DNA of 36,355 nucleotides from Candidatus Coprenecus stercoravium (lineage in GTDB: Bacteria > Bacteroidota > Bacteroidia > Bacteroidales > UBA932): assembly GCA_019116865.1 (NCBI GenBank), contig DXAW01000113.1, positions 1 through 36,355 on the forward strand. Direction: 5' to 3'. Made by a program: the position numbers and the translations under genes. Within the stretch, counting starts at the first letter, position 1, and each line of letters opens with the position of its first letter. This document shows, in pieces, positions 14,960-24,108 of this stretch. Under the pieces are notes generated by a model. It had not been told where the DNA came from. It saw only the letters and a list, made by a program, of their open reading frames with translations, and did no database searches.

Positions 14960-16591
14960 ATGGACAACACTCATCAGCGGTCCCTCAGAGCACTGCTCGA
15001 ATTTGCACATTCACGGTATCAGGACCACCCATTTCTGTATTTTATAGACGGTCCAGGATACACTTACGGGGAATTTCATTCCAAAGCATATGAGACAGCA
15101 GGGCTGCTCTCCCGCTACGGTATGCGCAGAGGCGACATGATCGGCCTTCTCGGCCAGAACATGCCCAACTGGGGCGCCGCCTATTTCGCCACATCCGCAT
15201 TCGGCATGATATCGGTGCCCATGCTGCCGGACTTTTCGGAAAGCGAGATCAAGCATATTCTGAAACATTCAGAGGCAAGGGCTCTCTTTGTATCACGCAA
15301 ACTGCTGCACAAAGTACTGGACAAGGCCATGGACAGACTGGAACTTGTCATATGCCTGGATGATTTCTCCATCATCAAAGGCTCGCCATGCGACAATCCG
15401 GAGACTCTGCCGTCCGAAGAAGACATACAGCCCGATGACCTGGCCGCCGTAATCTACACATCCGGCACCACGGGCAGCTCCAAGGGCGTGATGCTGTCCC
15501 ACCGCAATCTGTGCGCCAATCTCTGGTCCACGGAAGATGTCAGGCCCAGCTTCGACTGGGACGTATGGCTCTCCCTGCTTCCCCTGTCCCATACACTGGA
15601 ATGCAGCATGTGCCTGCTGCTTCCCATGCAGGCCGGAGCCAGCGTATATTATATGGACAAGGCCCCGACGCCTACTGTGCTGATGAAAGCACTGGCTCAG
15701 GTACGCCCCACTACCATACTGTCCGTGCCGCTTATTATAGAGAAGGTATACAAATCATCCGTACTGCCCAAACTTACGGCCACTCCTCTGATGAGACTGC
15801 TGTACTCGTTTCCTCCTACCAGGAAGATGATGAACCGCAAGGCCGGAAAACAGCTTATGGAGAAATTCGGCGGACGTATCAGATTCTTCGGAATAGGGGG
15901 CGCCCGCCTGGATCCCGGTGTGGAGAAATTCCTGATCGAGGCCCGCTTTCCCTACGCCATCGGCTACGGACTCACAGAGACATCCCCCCTGATAGCGGCG
16001 GCCACACCCGAAATGGTCCGGCTGGGCTCCACAGGGCCGGTGGTCAAGGGCGTCACGGTCCAATTGATGAATAAGGACAGGAAGACCGGCATAGGAGAGA
16101 TCGCCGTCAAGGGCGACAACGTCACAAGAGGCTACTTCAAGAATCCGGAAGCCACAGAAGCGGCGTTTACCGAAGACGGATGGTTCCTTACCAGAGATCT
16201 GGGACGGCTGGACAAAGACGGCTGGCTCTACATCAAGGGCCGCTCCTCAACCACCATAATAGGACCGAGCGGAGAGAATATATATCCCGAGGAAGTGGAG
16301 AGCGTCATCAACAGCCATGACATGGTGAGCGAGTCGCTTGTCACATCCAAGAAAGGACGCCTGACGGCTCTCGTTCATTTCGACAAAGAGAAACTGAAGG
16401 CCTTCAACACTCAGGAAAAACTGGAACGCCTGAAGAAAGACCTCCTCGAATATGTCAATCAGAAAGTCAGCAAATTCTCCCGCATCAGCGAGATAGACCC
16501 GCAGGAGGAAGAGTTTGAGAAGACAGCCACCCGTAAGATCAAACGCTATCTGTACGACGGTTCCCGGAAGAAGGATAAAACATCGAAATAA
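14960..16591 (+). CDS. long-chain acyl-CoA synthetase (AMP-forming)
   Basis: A 543-residue ANL superfamily ligase that would activate fatty acids through an acyl-adenylate. The AMP-binding P-loop is YTSGTTGSSKG (166-176). GYGLTETSP (about 333-341) is the adenine-site motif, and TRDLGRLDKDGWLYIKGR (about 411-428) contains the hinge region. The C-terminal lobe carries GENIYPEEVE and ends in TRKIKRYLY with the family's catalytic-type lysine. It ends inside the 3' end of the convergent GT9 gene (overlap 16539-16591). It is the third gene of the parE operon; with the acyltransferase it may build or recycle membrane lipid. The exact chain-length preference cannot be read. Confidence 0.87.
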   Translation: MDNTHQRSLRALLEFAHSRYQDHPFLYFIDGPGYTYGEFHSKAYETAGLLSRYGMRRGDMIGLLGQNMPNWGAAYFATSAFGMISVPMLPDFSESEIKHILKHSEARALFVSRKLLHKVLDKAMDRLELVICLDDFSIIKGSPCDNPETLPSEEDIQPDDLAAVIYTSGTTGSSKGVMLSHRNLCANLWSTEDVRPSFDWDVWLSLLPLSHTLECSMCLLLPMQAGASVYYMDKAPTPTVLMKALAQVRPTTILSVPLIIEKVYKSSVLPKLTATPLMRLLYSFPPTRKMMNRKAGKQLMEKFGGRIRFFGIGGARLDPGVEKFLIEARFPYAIGYGLTETSPLIAAATPEMVRLGSTGPVVKGVTVQLMNKDRKTGIGEIAVKGDNVTRGYFKNPEATEAAFTEDGWFLTRDLGRLDKDGWLYIKGRSSTTIIGPSGENIYPEEVESVINSHDMVSESLVTSKKGRLTALVHFDKEKLKAFNTQEKLERLKKDLLEYVNQKVSKFSRISEIDPQEEEFEKTATRKIKRYLYDGSRKKDKTSK

Positions 16592-17558
16592 TCTTCTCCA
16601 GCACCGTCTCAGGTGTTATCGAGCGCATACACTCATATGTGCCCTTCCAGCACGGTTTCTTACCGTACACAGAGCACGGACGGCATGACAGACCGCACTG
16701 CACGGCCCATTCCGGACGTTGTCTCCAGCCATAGAATCCCATATCGGGATGTGTGGCTCCCCACAGCGATATTACGGGCACGCCCAGACGGGAAGCGAAG
16801 TGCATATTGGCCGAATCCATACTTATCATCACATTGAGCCCTCCTATCAGTTCCAGTTCCCGGGCAAAGCTGCCCTGCCCGGCCACATTGACGACCCCTG
16901 AATACTTGGCCGCCCAGCCTTCGAACAAAGCTCTGTCACCAGGGCCGCCGAACAGCCATACCGAACAGTCTTCCCGCTCAGAAAGCATCCTTACAAGAGT
17001 GTCCATCTTCTCCACCGGCCATGTCTTCCCCTCGTAGCGGGCAAACGGGGCTATGCCTATCCGCAACTTTCCATCCTGCACGGGAAGCGCCTCGATGAGC
17101 GGTTCCGGAGACAGTTCCCCTTTCAATCCGCACTTCCGCAGGACATCGTCATAGAGCCTCCACATAGGCCTTACCGGCTCGATGCGCTTGTTCCGGCGAC
17201 GGGCCAGACGCCTGCGGGCCATTCTGCGCTTATGGATATAGTGGACTGGGGTTCCGCTGATAAAAAAGAGCGTGCGTATCAGGAATGTCCTGATTACCCC
17301 GTGCTCATCGGCCACATGGTCAGGCCTGAGCCGTTTCAGATCCAGAAATGTCCTCCACGTACTCTGCTTCTTGTTCACAGGCAGGACACGGACATTGGCG
17401 GCTCCTTCGAAAAGCGGGGCCAGCATCTGGTTGGTCAACACCGTAAAATCCACATCGGGATTATCCGCGGCCCTGGCCATAAGTACGGAGCTCAGCGCAG
17501 CCACGTCTCCGAGAGCGGAGAAGCGGAGCACCAGGATGTGTCTGCGGTCTCTGCCCAT
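16539..17558 (-). CDS. family 9 glycosyltransferase (heptosyltransferase-like)
   Basis: A 339-residue GT9 enzyme, the family of ADP-heptose:LPS heptosyltransferases. The N-terminus LVLRFSALGDVAALSSVL is the typical acceptor-side motif (S-x-G-D), and VISLWGATHPDMGFYG (about 265-280) is the donor-binding site equivalent. A basic stretch (RRMARRRLARRRNKR) at about 109-123 may contact the membrane. In Bacteroidota, GT9 genes like this pair with DUF4254, as here: its ATG shares one base with the stop of the DUF4254 gene. It probably acts in the cytoplasm on lipopolysaccharide or another surface glycan. The 3' end overlaps the convergent acyl-CoA synthetase gene by 53 bases. Confidence 0.87.
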   Translation of the reverse strand: MGRDRRHILVLRFSALGDVAALSSVLMARAADNPDVDFTVLTNQMLAPLFEGAANVRVLPVNKKQSTWRTFLDLKRLRPDHVADEHGVIRTFLIRTLFFISGTPVHYIHKRRMARRRLARRRNKRIEPVRPMWRLYDDVLRKCGLKGELSPEPLIEALPVQDGKLRIGIAPFARYEGKTWPVEKMDTLVRMLSEREDCSVWLFGGPGDRALFEGWAAKYSGVVNVAGQGSFARELELIGGLNVMISMDSANMHFASRLGVPVISLWGATHPDMGFYGWRQRPEWAVQCGLSCRPCSVYGKKPCWKGTYECMRSITPETVLEKIISMFYPSSGNRRTDSV

Positions 17559-18169
17559 TACTGTTTCTGATTCTGATAGAGCACCGGATTGAGGGCAGGA
17601 TCATTGTACATCTTGACCTGACGGTAGAGTTTCATATACTTGCGTCCGGCCTCAATGTCCTCCAGCAGTTCGTCTATGGCGGTCGACAGATCGCCCAGCT
17701 GCTGCGTCAATATCTCAAGTCTGGCACGGCACTTGGCCCTGTGCGCCTCATCTGCGTCGGTACGTGCTGCCTCCACGCCCATATGGTAGATTTTCAAGGC
17801 CAGGATAGATAGCCTGTCTATAGCCCATGCCGGAGTCTCGGTATTGACTCTGGCTCCGGGAACAGTCTGAATATCCTTATACTTTAAATAGAACACATCA
17901 TCTATACGCTCGACCAGGTCCGTGCGGTCCTGATTGGACTTGTCAATGCGGCGCTTGAGCGCCAGAGCATCCACCGGATCGATACCCGGATCACGGATGA
18001 TGTCCTCCAGATGCCACTGGACTGTATCTATCCAGTTCTTACGGTACAATATTCCGTCCATGGTGTCCTCCCGGTACTTGTTGACCAGCGGAGCGTCCAC
18101 ATCGCCGGTCATGTGCCATGTCTCTATCTGATCCTGAAAAAGTCTGTAACAATGCTCGCTGAAACTCAT
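17558..18169 (-). CDS. DUF4254 family protein
   Basis: A 203-residue, largely helical, highly charged protein with no signal peptide, matching the DUF4254 family by the N-terminal pattern of a short helix, the segment D-G-I-L-Y-R-K-N-W-I-D-T-V-Q-W-H and the later A-I-D-R-L-S-I-L-A-L-K-I-Y-H-M. The family has no known activity but is regularly found next to GT9 heptosyltransferases in Bacteroidota, which suggests an accessory role in surface glycan synthesis. The stop overlaps the GT9 start by one base (TAATG). Upstream, the 5'-nucleotidase part lies 14 bases away. Confidence 0.85.
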   Translation of the reverse strand: MSFSEHCYRLFQDQIETWHMTGDVDAPLVNKYREDTMDGILYRKNWIDTVQWHLEDIIRDPGIDPVDALALKRRIDKSNQDRTDLVERIDDVFYLKYKDIQTVPGARVNTETPAWAIDRLSILALKIYHMGVEAARTDADEAHRAKCRARLEILTQQLGDLSTAIDELLEDIEAGRKYMKLYRQVKMYNDPALNPVLYQNQKQ

Positions 18170-18183
18170 AATAACGCAATTAA

Positions 18184-19026
18184 TTATTTAAAGTTAATAT
18201 CCAGACGGCCCACATACTCGCCTCTTGCCCCTGCCTGCACGATGAGCACGTCCTTCCCGTCCAGGTCGGGATAGATTTTCCCGGACTTGAGGTAGGTATG
18301 AGTGTGACCGCCTATGATTATGTCTATGTTCCGTGTTTTCCTGGCCAGATTTATGTCGCTCGGCTGATTGGGCCAGCCTGAGTATCCCAAGTGGGAAAGG
18401 GCTATCACCAGATCGCATTTCTCCACTTCCTTCAGATAGTCGGCCTGTTTCTGAGCCGCCTCATAGGGATTGATATACAGTATTCCGTCACGGTTCTGTC
18501 CTGCGACCAGTGACTTGATATTGGCCAGCAGGCCGAATATTCCTATTTTCCTACCGTTCTTATAGACTATCGTATAAGGTTTCACATAAGGTTCCAGAGC
18601 CGTGCCCGAAAAGTCATAGTTGGCACACACCGTCTGGAACTCAGCCTTGGACAGCCTTCGGGCAAGATCCCCGACGCCATTGTCAAATTCATGGTTGCCC
18701 AAGGCCGTCACCTCGTAGCCAAGCGCATTCATAAGTTCCGTCTCCAGGTCTCCTCTGAACACCGTAAAATACGGAGTGCCCTGATTGTAGTCACCTGCGT
18801 CCACCACCAGCACCCTGTCGTCTCCGTACTGTTCCCTGATACGTGCGAAATATTCCGCCCTCAGATGCACTCCTCCCGTACCGGCTCCGCCACCTGTCCT
18901 TATCTCCTCTATCTGAGAATGAGTATCGTTGGTATGAAGTATCACCAAATCCTGAGCCTTAAGCGCAAAGGCTGCAAGCCGGAATATGACAATCAGCACT
19001 ATGAGTCTACGAACCGCCATGGTCAT
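18184..19026 (-). CDS. metallophosphoesterase, N-terminal half of a split 5'-nucleotidase
   Basis: A 280-residue exported calcineurin-like phosphoesterase equal to the catalytic domain of UshA-type 5'-nucleotidases. A signal peptide covers about residues 1-24. Dimetal ligands are visible in order: HTNDTH, VDAGDY, ALGNHEFD, ALSHLG and GGHTHTY. The protein stops after the metal domain; the substrate-binding C-terminal domain is encoded separately by the gene just upstream (19023-19775). The two genes overlap as ATGA, with the order reversed relative to the fused enzyme. Split forms are known in Bacteroidales. Likely periplasmic nucleotide or UDP-sugar hydrolysis. The start at 19026 is chosen for the overlap; a second ATG at 19020 is possible. 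Confidence 0.87.
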   Translation of the reverse strand: MTMAVRRLIVLIVIFRLAAFALKAQDLVILHTNDTHSQIEEIRTGGGAGTGGVHLRAEYFARIREQYGDDRVLVVDAGDYNQGTPYFTVFRGDLETELMNALGYEVTALGNHEFDNGVGDLARRLSKAEFQTVCANYDFSGTALEPYVKPYTIVYKNGRKIGIFGLLANIKSLVAGQNRDGILYINPYEAAQKQADYLKEVEKCDLVIALSHLGYSGWPNQPSDINLARKTRNIDIIIGGHTHTYLKSGKIYPDLDGKDVLIVQAGARGEYVGRLDINFK

Positions 19027-19775
19027 CTGTCTTCTATCGTTACCCTTCCGTCGCCCCTGTTCTCCAACACCACGCCTGCGGAAGAAAGCCTGCGGAGATA
19101 ATCCACAGCGGCATCCCTGAATACAATACCCGTTCTGTATACCGACACGGCATCCTCCGCTATATCGAAACGGTCTCCGCTGTCCAGAAGAAAATCTATA
19201 GTCACCAGGTCATACAGGGCGTCGTCCTCCAACTCCCGGCCACCTATCAGGCAGCGTTTCATCCTGCCGTCCCTGACAGTTATGCCCACACCCCCAAGCG
19301 CCTCGAACTTGCCTGAAGAGGCGAATTTATCCAGAATACGGCGGACATCCTCTCCTCTCATCCTGGCCACGACCACAGTATTGTCAAACGGGAATGCCGA
19401 ATACACATCGAAAATCCTCACTCCACCCTTGGGAAGGCCGGACCTTATACCGCCGAAATTCATAAGCGAAAGTGCCGGTAATCCACTGTCCGGACGGTCT
19501 CCGGCAGCATAAAGCAATATGTCGGCAGCCAGATTGGACAGGGCGCTCTCGGGACGGCGGTCCCTTATCTCCTCCGATGAATATATCACGACCTCCATCA
19601 GCGGCTGTATCTGCTCCTGATGCGCCGCGACTATACTGTCCACACTGTATAGCGCACCGCTCTCCCACGTAGAGTCCATTCTGACCCTCCGCCACTTGTA
19701 CTCAAAATCCTGAGCACCCAGCGACTGCAAGGCCGCAACGGCAAGTACGAGAACTATAGCCCTTTTCCTAAGCAT
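19023..19775 (-). CDS. 5'-nucleotidase C-terminal domain protein
   Basis: A 250-residue exported protein (signal peptide to about residue 21, ending LGAQ) that matches the 5_nucleotid_C domain. Key motifs: SNLAADILLYA, NFGGIR (substrate loop, about 108-113), and FPFDNTVVVARM, the nucleobase-stacking region of UshA-like enzymes. It lacks the metal domain, which is encoded downstream and overlaps by ATGA. The two products probably assemble in the periplasm into one active enzyme. The ATG shares one base with the stop of the ABC permease gene (TGATG). Confidence 0.86.
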   Translation of the reverse strand: MLRKRAIVLVLAVAALQSLGAQDFEYKWRRVRMDSTWESGALYSVDSIVAAHQEQIQPLMEVVIYSSEEIRDRRPESALSNLAADILLYAAGDRPDSGLPALSLMNFGGIRSGLPKGGVRIFDVYSAFPFDNTVVVARMRGEDVRRILDKFASSGKFEALGGVGITVRDGRMKRCLIGGRELEDDALYDLVTIDFLLDSGDRFDIAEDAVSVYRTGIVFRDAAVDYLRRLSSAGVVLENRGDGRVTIEDR

Positions 19776-21127
19776 CAGTATTTAAGCCACTTCCACAAAT
19801 CCTTCCAGGAATACTTGGTGCCGTGCATCAATATGCCGATACGGTATATCTTACCTGAGAAATACACCACCACAAGGAATGTAATCAGCAACAGGCCGAC
19901 AGACAGAAGCAGCTCCCAGGTCTGCACACATCCTTCGAAAGGTATCCTGGCCAGCATGACCATCGGGGAGGTAAAAGGTATGATCGAGCCCCAGAAAGAC
20001 AGAGAGCTGTCCGGATTCTGGAAAGCCTGGAGCATGAGCAGCAGGCCTATCAGCAGAGGAATGGTAACAGGCAGTACAAGCTGCTGTGTGTCGGCTTCAT
20101 TGTCCACTGCCGAGCCTATAGCCGCAAACATAGAGGCATAAAGCAGATAGCCAAGGACAAAATATATCAGGAAACATCCTATGATAAGGGTAAAGTTTAC
20201 CTCCTTGAGCGCTGTGAATATCTGTGCTATCTCGCTGTCTGACGCCTGCGCTATCTGAGTCATCTGGTCTGAGCCCATGCCGGCCATCTGGGTCATCTGC
20301 TCCATGGCGGCAGGGTCGCCTGCCAGCTCGGAACCCATCACCAGCTGGAAACCGAAGAAAATCGCCATGGTCAGGATTATCCAGATAAAGAACTGGGTAA
20401 GAGCCACACTGGCCACTCCGAGAATCTTGCCTATCATAAGATCGAATGGCTTGACCGACGAGACTATGACCTCCACTATCTTGTTGGACTTCTCATTGAT
20501 CACACTGGTCATGACCATGTTGCCGAACATGGTGACGAACATGTAGATGACAAAGCCCATGATAAACGACAGGGCCATATTGATAAAGAGAAGGGATTTG
20601 CGTTCCTGACCGTCTTCACTGACTATGAATGTGTTGACATCCACTTCATGATCCAGGTCGGTCATTATCTCCTCGAAATTGTCTATATCGTACTGCTGAA
20701 GCTTGTATCTTTCTATGATATCGTTGACATCCGAAGCTATGGCGTCGCTCACCTTGGCGTTGATCTGCTTGGGCGCATATGCGTCCACGGTGACATTGTT
20801 GGCCGAATCAAGGGCAGAGACATGCATCACGGCATACACGCCCAGACTGTCAAGGCTCCTCTTAAGATACTCCATGTCAGGATTGTCCGGGATGATATAC
20901 TCTATATCAGAACCGCTTTTCAACGATTCGGCCACTATACCGGAGTCATCCACGACCATGATACTGTTGACCTCCCTGTCCAGGTCGGCCATCATGATAA
21001 GCGACGGCACTATCATAAGGGCGGCGAACAGTATAGGAGTAACTATAGTAGTGATTATAAATGATTTCTTCTTGACGCGGATGGAGAACTCACGTCCGAG
21101 CACCAGTTTTATCTTCTTGAAATCCAT
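19775..21127 (-). CDS. ABC-2 type transporter permease (NatB-like)
   Basis: A 450-residue membrane protein. One N-terminal transmembrane segment (about 22-45) is followed by an extracytoplasmic domain of about 130 residues, then five more predicted segments (about 180-210, 225-250, 305-335, 345-365, 395-420). This topology and the FSIRVKKKSFI start match NatB/ABC2_membrane_3 permeases, often annotated as sodium exporters although substrates vary. A Met-rich stretch near 265-290 (MEQMTQMAGMGSDQM) is unusual for the loop. It pairs with the ATPase gene that ends one base upstream. Confidence 0.87.
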   Translation of the reverse strand: MDFKKIKLVLGREFSIRVKKKSFIITTIVTPILFAALMIVPSLIMMADLDREVNSIMVVDDSGIVAESLKSGSDIEYIIPDNPDMEYLKRSLDSLGVYAVMHVSALDSANNVTVDAYAPKQINAKVSDAIASDVNDIIERYKLQQYDIDNFEEIMTDLDHEVDVNTFIVSEDGQERKSLLFINMALSFIMGFVIYMFVTMFGNMVMTSVINEKSNKIVEVIVSSVKPFDLMIGKILGVASVALTQFFIWIILTMAIFFGFQLVMGSELAGDPAAMEQMTQMAGMGSDQMTQIAQASDSEIAQIFTALKEVNFTLIIGCFLIYFVLGYLLYASMFAAIGSAVDNEADTQQLVLPVTIPLLIGLLLMLQAFQNPDSSLSFWGSIIPFTSPMVMLARIPFEGCVQTWELLLSVGLLLITFLVVVYFSGKIYRIGILMHGTKYSWKDLWKWLKY

Positions 21128-21128
21128 A

Positions 21129-22052
21129 TTACTTGTCCTCCCCTTTTACTAATTTGATAAATATGTCGTTCATGCTGGGTATCAGCTCCCTGTAGGAAAC
21201 CACATCGATACCGGAGCCGGCCAGCGCAGCAAGAATCTCTCCGGAAGGAGTTCCCTTGACCACATCGTAGACCGCCCTGCGTATATCCTTGTACTCCCCG
21301 TCCGAGACCAGTGTCAGGACTGACGGAGCAGGTATGTCCGCCGATGCCTGTGAAGGACGGTACAGCACCTCCACCTGACTGGAGCCATGCTCACGGCGTA
21401 TCTGCTCCACTCCGCCGGTCACCACCAGATTGGACTTGTTAATAAGTGCGATATTGTCGCACAGTTCCTCGACAGAAGCCATATTGTGGGTAGAGAGGAT
21501 TATCGTCGTTCCCTCTGCCTTCATGCGCAGAATCTCGTCCCGAATAAGCTGCACGTTCACCGGATCGAATCCTGAAAACGGCTCATCCAGTATCAGCAGC
21601 TCCGGTCGGTGGAGCACGGTAGTGATAAACTGCACCTTCTGGGCCATACCCTTGGACAGCTCCTCCACTTTCTTGTTCCACCAGCCCTCTATGCCGAACT
21701 TCACGAACCACTTCTTAAGCTCGGCCATAGCCTGAGACCTGCTCAGTCCTTTGAGTCTGGCAAGATACATGGCCTGCTCACCGACCTTCATCTTCTTATA
21801 AAGTCCGCGCTCCTCCGGCAGATAGCCGATACGGTAGACATCATCCGGCACCACCGGACGGCCGTCGAAAAGCACGGTGCCGGAATTGGGCACCGTTATC
21901 TGGTTCATTATCCTGATAAGCGTAGTCTTACCTGCGCCGTTGGGCCCGAGAAGCCCGAAAATAGTTCCTTTCGGAACATCCACAGAGACATGATTCAAGG
22001 CCGTATAAGTCCCGAACACCTTGACAATGTCCACGCATGAGATTGTATTCAT
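21129..22052 (-). CDS. ABC transporter ATP-binding protein (NatA-like)
   Basis: A 307-residue ATPase. Walker A GPNGAGKT (36-43), Q-loop region NQITVPNSG, signature LSKGM (132-136), Walker B LLILDEP (152-158) and the H-loop STHNM. The last 80 residues form the DUF4162-like C-terminal extension usual for NatA-type subunits. With the adjacent permease it forms an exporter at the inner membrane; the substrate is unknown. It sits one base from the permease gene and 5 bases after the DUF3108-like gene. Confidence 0.9.
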   Translation of the reverse strand: MNTISCVDIVKVFGTYTALNHVSVDVPKGTIFGLLGPNGAGKTTLIRIMNQITVPNSGTVLFDGRPVVPDDVYRIGYLPEERGLYKKMKVGEQAMYLARLKGLSRSQAMAELKKWFVKFGIEGWWNKKVEELSKGMAQKVQFITTVLHRPELLILDEPFSGFDPVNVQLIRDEILRMKAEGTTIILSTHNMASVEELCDNIALINKSNLVVTGGVEQIRREHGSSQVEVLYRPSQASADIPAPSVLTLVSDGEYKDIRRAVYDVVKGTPSGEILAALAGSGIDVVSYRELIPSMNDIFIKLVKGEDK

Positions 22053-22057
22053 CGCTG

Positions 22058-22768
22058 TTATTCAAATTTGACGGATACCAGTTCCTGAGTGTGGTCCAGA
22101 CGCCCCTTGCGGTCATAGACGGCCTGCTTGACACAACCTATGCCGGCAGCATACCATGTCTCTATGCGCTCTGTCCTGGGGCCTACCACAGGCTGTCTGG
22201 TCACCTGATTCTCCTTGATAAGGAAACAGTCAAAAGTACCGGCAGGGACTGTGATTTCCCTCTGCTCCGATACCATTCGGTTCTGAGTAAGTATCGTGGC
22301 CGAAATCTTTCCTATCCTGACCTTGATGCTTCCGTCAGGGATAGTCTCTCCGGCCCTCAGTCCCTGAGGCACACTGCTGGCGTCGCCCTTGGACATGATA
22401 TCCTGTACCTTCATCACCTTTCCGACATCACTCATTCTGGAGACAGTACCGTCAGGACCGCCGACAGTTACCTCCATCGGCAGATTACCGCCGTTGTCAT
22501 CAAAAAGCAAATCTCCGTCAGCGTCATAAAAATACTGGTCGAACACCACGGTGCCTTCCGCCAGAGTGCCTGTCACAGCACTGACATGAAGGACATACGA
22601 GCCGGTCCTGGCCCCGTCAGCATCATAATTGACATACTCAAGGGTCATGCCTTTGGTCACAGGACAATACCCTGACTTGTCATAGTCCTGCGCATACACA
22701 GAATATCCGCCGGTCAGCACTAAGGCCGCAGCGGACATAAGAGACAATACGGTTCCGATAACTTTCAT
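22058..22768 (-). CDS. exported DUF3108/TapB-like protein
   Basis: A 236-residue protein with signal peptide (about 1-26, ending VYAQ). The start of the mature part, YCPVTKGMTLEYVNYDADG, and the later VPAGTFDCFLI and ERIETWYAAGIGCVKQ fit TapB/DUF3108-like periplasmic beta proteins seen in Bacteroidota. The function is unknown. The context (transporter, CNNM protein, nucleotidase, GT9) suggests an envelope role. It is 5 bases from both neighbours. Confidence 0.72.
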   Translation of the reverse strand: MKVIGTVLSLMSAAALVLTGGYSVYAQDYDKSGYCPVTKGMTLEYVNYDADGARTGSYVLHVSAVTGTLAEGTVVFDQYFYDADGDLLFDDNGGNLPMEVTVGGPDGTVSRMSDVGKVMKVQDIMSKGDASSVPQGLRAGETIPDGSIKVRIGKISATILTQNRMVSEQREITVPAGTFDCFLIKENQVTRQPVVGPRTERIETWYAAGIGCVKQAVYDRKGRLDHTQELVSVKFE

Positions 22769-22773
22769 ATTGT

Positions 22774-24084
22774 TTATTTGTCTTTTTCCTTTTCGTCATC
22801 AGCATCTTCAGGCGTCACTTCCAGCTTGTTGACAAGCACCTTGTCTATCCTGGGGCCGTCCATATCCACCACTTCCAGACGGAAACCGTTCCAATCCACA
22901 GACTCGCCGGACTGGGGTATGTGCTCCAGCATCTCCAGAATCAGACCGCCGACGGTGTTATAGTCATTGTCCGCCGCCAGATCCTCCAGGTCAAAATGGG
23001 CCAGAAAGTCATAGAACGGGCACTGTCCGTCCACCAGCCATCCGCCGCCGTTCTTACGCTCGATGATATCAGGCTCATCCTCCTCGTCGTCTATGGAGCC
23101 TACCAGACCCTCGAGGATATCCTTATAGGTAACTATTCCCTGACATACACCGAACTCGTCGCAGACAAGACCGTAGGTCACATGGGCCTTCTTCATCTGT
23201 TCCAGCACCTTATACACATCGGTGTACTCATGGAAATACTGCACCGGACGGATGATATCGTCGAGAGAGAACTTTTCCTTGTCCAGCTTGCCGAACAGGT
23301 CCTTGAGATAGACCACACCCACTATCTCGTCCAGACTGCCGTCACCGACGGGATAGACCTCGAAAAGATTGTCCTGCACCGTGGAATTAATCTCCTCACG
23401 GGTCATGTCCTTGTCTATCCACACTATCTCGTTGCGGCTGGTCATTATCGATTCGATGCTTCTGTCTCCCAAAGAGAACACCCTCTCCACTATATCCTGC
23501 TCCACATCCTGAACCTCTCCGTCCTCCTTGCCCTCGGCCACCATCGACTTAATCTCCTCCTCAGTAACCTTGGCCTCCTTCTCCTCGACGTGGAAAGCCT
23601 TTACAAAAAGTGATGTGCTCTTGTCCAGAATCCACACAAACGGGGTCGCTATCCAGGACAGCACCAGCATGGGGCCGGACATCACCTTGGCTATGCTCTC
23701 AGGCGAGCCCATGCCCAGACGCTTGGGAACCAGCTCGCCGATAACGATGGTCAGATAGGTGACGATGATTACGATGGTCACCTGAGCCACCGGCTGAGCC
23801 ACACTTTCGGACAGGCCCCAGCCTTCCATGATATCTGCGAACTTGTATGCTATGGAGTCTCCTGAATACAGACCGGTGAGGATACCTATAAGGGTAATGC
23901 CTATCTGAACCGTCGAGAGAAACTTATTGGGCCTCTCGGTAAGGTTGAGCACATTCTTGGCCGTCCTGCTGCCTTTCTTGGCATCCGCTGTCAAAGATGA
24001 TTTCCTTGCACTTATGAGAGCCACCTCGCTCATCGAGAAGAGGCCGTTGAGAAGAATCAGAAGTAGAATTATAAATATTTCCAT
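22774..24084 (-). CDS. CNNM/CorC-type membrane protein with CBS pair
   Basis: A 436-residue protein often annotated as hemolysin or CorC, now seen as a divalent-cation (Mg2+/Co2+) transport-related protein. The CNNM/DUF21 membrane domain covers about 1-190, with segments at about 2-20, 60-80, 97-120 and 130-155 and the motif IVIGELVPKRLG. The CBS pair is at about 205-330. The CorC_HlyC domain is at about 345-430 and contains DYNTVGGLI. The acidic tail ends DADDEKEKDK. It is the first gene of the eight-gene leftward unit ending at 16539; a -7 element lies at 24109-24116. Confidence 0.88.
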   Translation of the reverse strand: MEIFIILLLILLNGLFSMSEVALISARKSSLTADAKKGSRTAKNVLNLTERPNKFLSTVQIGITLIGILTGLYSGDSIAYKFADIMEGWGLSESVAQPVAQVTIVIIVTYLTIVIGELVPKRLGMGSPESIAKVMSGPMLVLSWIATPFVWILDKSTSLFVKAFHVEEKEAKVTEEEIKSMVAEGKEDGEVQDVEQDIVERVFSLGDRSIESIMTSRNEIVWIDKDMTREEINSTVQDNLFEVYPVGDGSLDEIVGVVYLKDLFGKLDKEKFSLDDIIRPVQYFHEYTDVYKVLEQMKKAHVTYGLVCDEFGVCQGIVTYKDILEGLVGSIDDEEDEPDIIERKNGGGWLVDGQCPFYDFLAHFDLEDLAADNDYNTVGGLILEMLEHIPQSGESVDWNGFRLEVVDMDGPRIDKVLVNKLEVTPEDADDEKEKDK

Positions 24085-24108
24085 TCAACTATATGTAGTC
24101 ACTGGGTG

